Source of the DNA: Bifidobacterium italicum | GTDB lineage: Bacteria > Actinomycetota > Actinomycetes > Actinomycetales > Bifidobacteriaceae | Reading direction: 5' to 3' | Length of the DNA: 42,667 nt | NCBI RefSeq assembly: GCF_002286915.1 | Contig: NZ_MVOG01000023.1 | Span: forward strand, 1 to 42,667 | Shown: one piece after another, positions 41,542-42,667 of the stretch | Layout of the letters: every line of letters starts with the position of its first letter | Numbering within the stretch: position 1 is the stretch's first letter | Notes under the pieces: generated by a model | Seen by the model: the letters and a program-made list of their open reading frames with translations, nothing else | Databases searched by the model: none | Told to the model about the DNA's origin: nothing | Position numbers and translations under genes: made by a program

Positions 41542-42667
41542 ATGAGCAACTCCCTTTCTCTTTCCGAACGAATCAACCGCGTCGCGCCAAGCGCCACGCT
41601 CGCAGTGGACTCCAAAGCCAAGGCGATGAAGGCGCAGGGCGTCGACGTCATCGGCTTCGGCGCGGGAGAACCCAACTTCGCGACGCCGCAGGACATCGTG
41701 GCGGTCGCCGCAGAAGCCGTCGTCGATCCGAAGAACTACAAGTACACGCCGACGGCCGGTCTGCCGGAGCTGCGCGCGGCCATCGCCGACAAGACGCTGC
41801 GCGACAGCGGCTACGAGGTGAAGCCGGAACAGGTCGTCGTGACGAACGGCGGCAAGCAGGCCGTGTACGAAACGTTCCAGCTGCTGCTCGACGACGGCGA
41901 CGAGGTCATCATCCCGACTCCGTACTGGACGAGCTACCCCGAAGCCGTCAAGCTCGCAGGCGGCAAGCCGGTCGAAGTGTTCGCGGGCGCGGACGTGAAC
42001 TTCGAGCCGAACGTCGCGGACCTCGAGGCGGCGCGCACCGAACGCACGAAAGCGGTCATCATCACGTCGCCGAACAACCCGACCGGCGCCGTGTGGAGCG
42101 AGGAGACGATCCGCGGCATCGGCCAGTGGGCGGTCGAGCACGGCATCTGGGTCGTGAGCGACGAAATCTACGAACACCTCACCTACGACGGCGTGAAGAC
42201 GACGTACGTCGGCGCGGTCGTGCCGGAAGTGCGCGACCAGCTGATCGTGCTCGACGGCGTGGCGAAGACGTATGCGATGCCCGGATGGCGCGTCGGCTGG
42301 ATGGTCGCGCCGGAGCCGGTCGCGAAGGCCGCGGCGAAACTGCAGGGGCATATGACGTCGAACGTCAACAACATCGCGCAGCGCGCGGCGCTCGCCGCCG
42401 TCGCCGGGCCGCTTGACGCGGTCGCGCAGATGCGTGCGGCCTTCGACAAGCGCCGCGGCATCATCGTGTCCGCGCTCAACGACATCGAGGGCGTGTACTG
42501 CCCGACGCCGAAGGGCGCGTTCTACGCATTCGCCGACGTTCGCGGACTGCTGAACAGGCCGGTCGGGCCGAACGGGCTCGAGTTCGAGACCTCGTCGGAC
42601 CTGGCTGCGGCGCTGCTCGACGAAGCCCATGTGGCGGCGGTGCCCGGCGAGGCCTTCGGCGCGCCGG
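41542..42667 (+). CDS. Aspartate-type aminotransferase (class I/II), 3' end beyond window
   Basis: At least 375 residues of a pyridoxal-phosphate aminotransferase of the aspartate family, cut by the window edge. Landmarks are [39 protein letters not shown] (cofactor phosphate site), [24 protein letters not shown] (conserved Asn), [13 protein letters not shown], and the Schiff-base lysine region [20 protein letters not shown]. Given this subgroup and the gene order it is probably an aspartate or broad-specificity aminotransferase. I chose ATG 41542 because TAGCAT at 41529-41534 lies seven bases upstream (leaderless); an ATG at 41533 is also in frame. Confidence 0.93.
   Translation, partial: MSNSLSLSERINRVAPSATLAVDSKAKAMKAQGVDVIGFGAGEPNFATPQDIVAVAAEAVVDPKNYKYTPTAGLPELRAAIADKTLRDSGYEVKPEQVVVTNGGKQAVYETFQLLLDDGDEVIIPTPYWTSYPEAVKLAGGKPVEVFAGADVNFEPNVADLEAARTERTKAVIITSPNNPTGAVWSEETIRGIGQWAVEHGIWVVSDEIYEHLTYDGVKTTYVGAVVPEVRDQLIVLDGVAKTYAMPGWRVGWMVAPEPVAKAAAKLQGHMTSNVNNIAQRAALAAVAGPLDAVAQMRAAFDKRRGIIVSALNDIEGVYCPTPKGAFYAFADVRGLLNRPVGPNGLEFETSSDLAAALLDEAHVAAVPGEAFGAP

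Overview
The window reads as a chromosome segment of a high-GC actinobacterium, most likely Bifidobacterium or a close relative. The reasons are GC-rich codon use, a sortase-dependent pilus locus of the tip adhesin/major pilin/class C sortase type, two adjacent FemAB genes, and actinobacterial core strings (pgi, rplS, lepB, rnhB; and an RNase E/G gene, rplU, rpmA, obg, proB, aminotransferase). The species cannot be told from the sequence alone.

Layout. 1-5.2 kb: a Pr6Pr membrane protein, RNase PH, an RdgB/HAM1 nucleotide pyrophosphatase and two FemAB peptidoglycan-bridge transferases. 5.2-6.9 kb: a palindromic repeat, an AEC-family transporter, tRNA-Leu(UAG) and tRNA-Thr(CGU) on the minus strand. 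7-16.2 kb: mannose-1-phosphate guanylyltransferase, pgi, rplS, lepB, rnhB and a two-gene FtsX/MacB-type ABC transporter. 16.2-17.7 kb: a second copy of the palindromic repeat beside a second AEC transporter. 18.4-23.3 kb: dapE and a large RNase E/G, each flanked by non-coding tandem arrays.

23.4-37.2 kb is an accessory island lying between the RNase E/G gene and rplU-rpmA-obg, genes usually found close together in actinobacteria. It holds an AbiEi-like gene, remnants of toxin-antitoxin genes, three related 53-bp repeat arrays, a four-gene pilus locus, and an intact DUF1778/GNAT toxin-antitoxin pair under a clear palindromic operator. The pilus locus encodes a giant adhesin, the major pilin, a class C sortase and an ancillary pilin. 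A promoter/terminator-bounded candidate small RNA and a C-rich palindromic element follow. No integrase or transposase is visible. 37.2-42.7 kb returns to core genes: rplU, rpmA, obg, proB and an aminotransferase cut by the window edge.

The main non-genic themes are these. (1) Seven intergenic tandem arrays have a near-constant 52-54 bp period although their sequences differ between loci. (2) A pair of palindromes keeps the same outer arm but has different, self-complementary inner arms; both sit at the 3' end of an AEC transporter gene. (3) Several genes appear to be leaderless, with a TANNNT box 6-9 nt before the ATG. (4) G6 tracts in the leaders of all three pilin genes face a C6 tract in a nearby candidate small RNA. 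All of this was read by eye; no database search or folding program was used.
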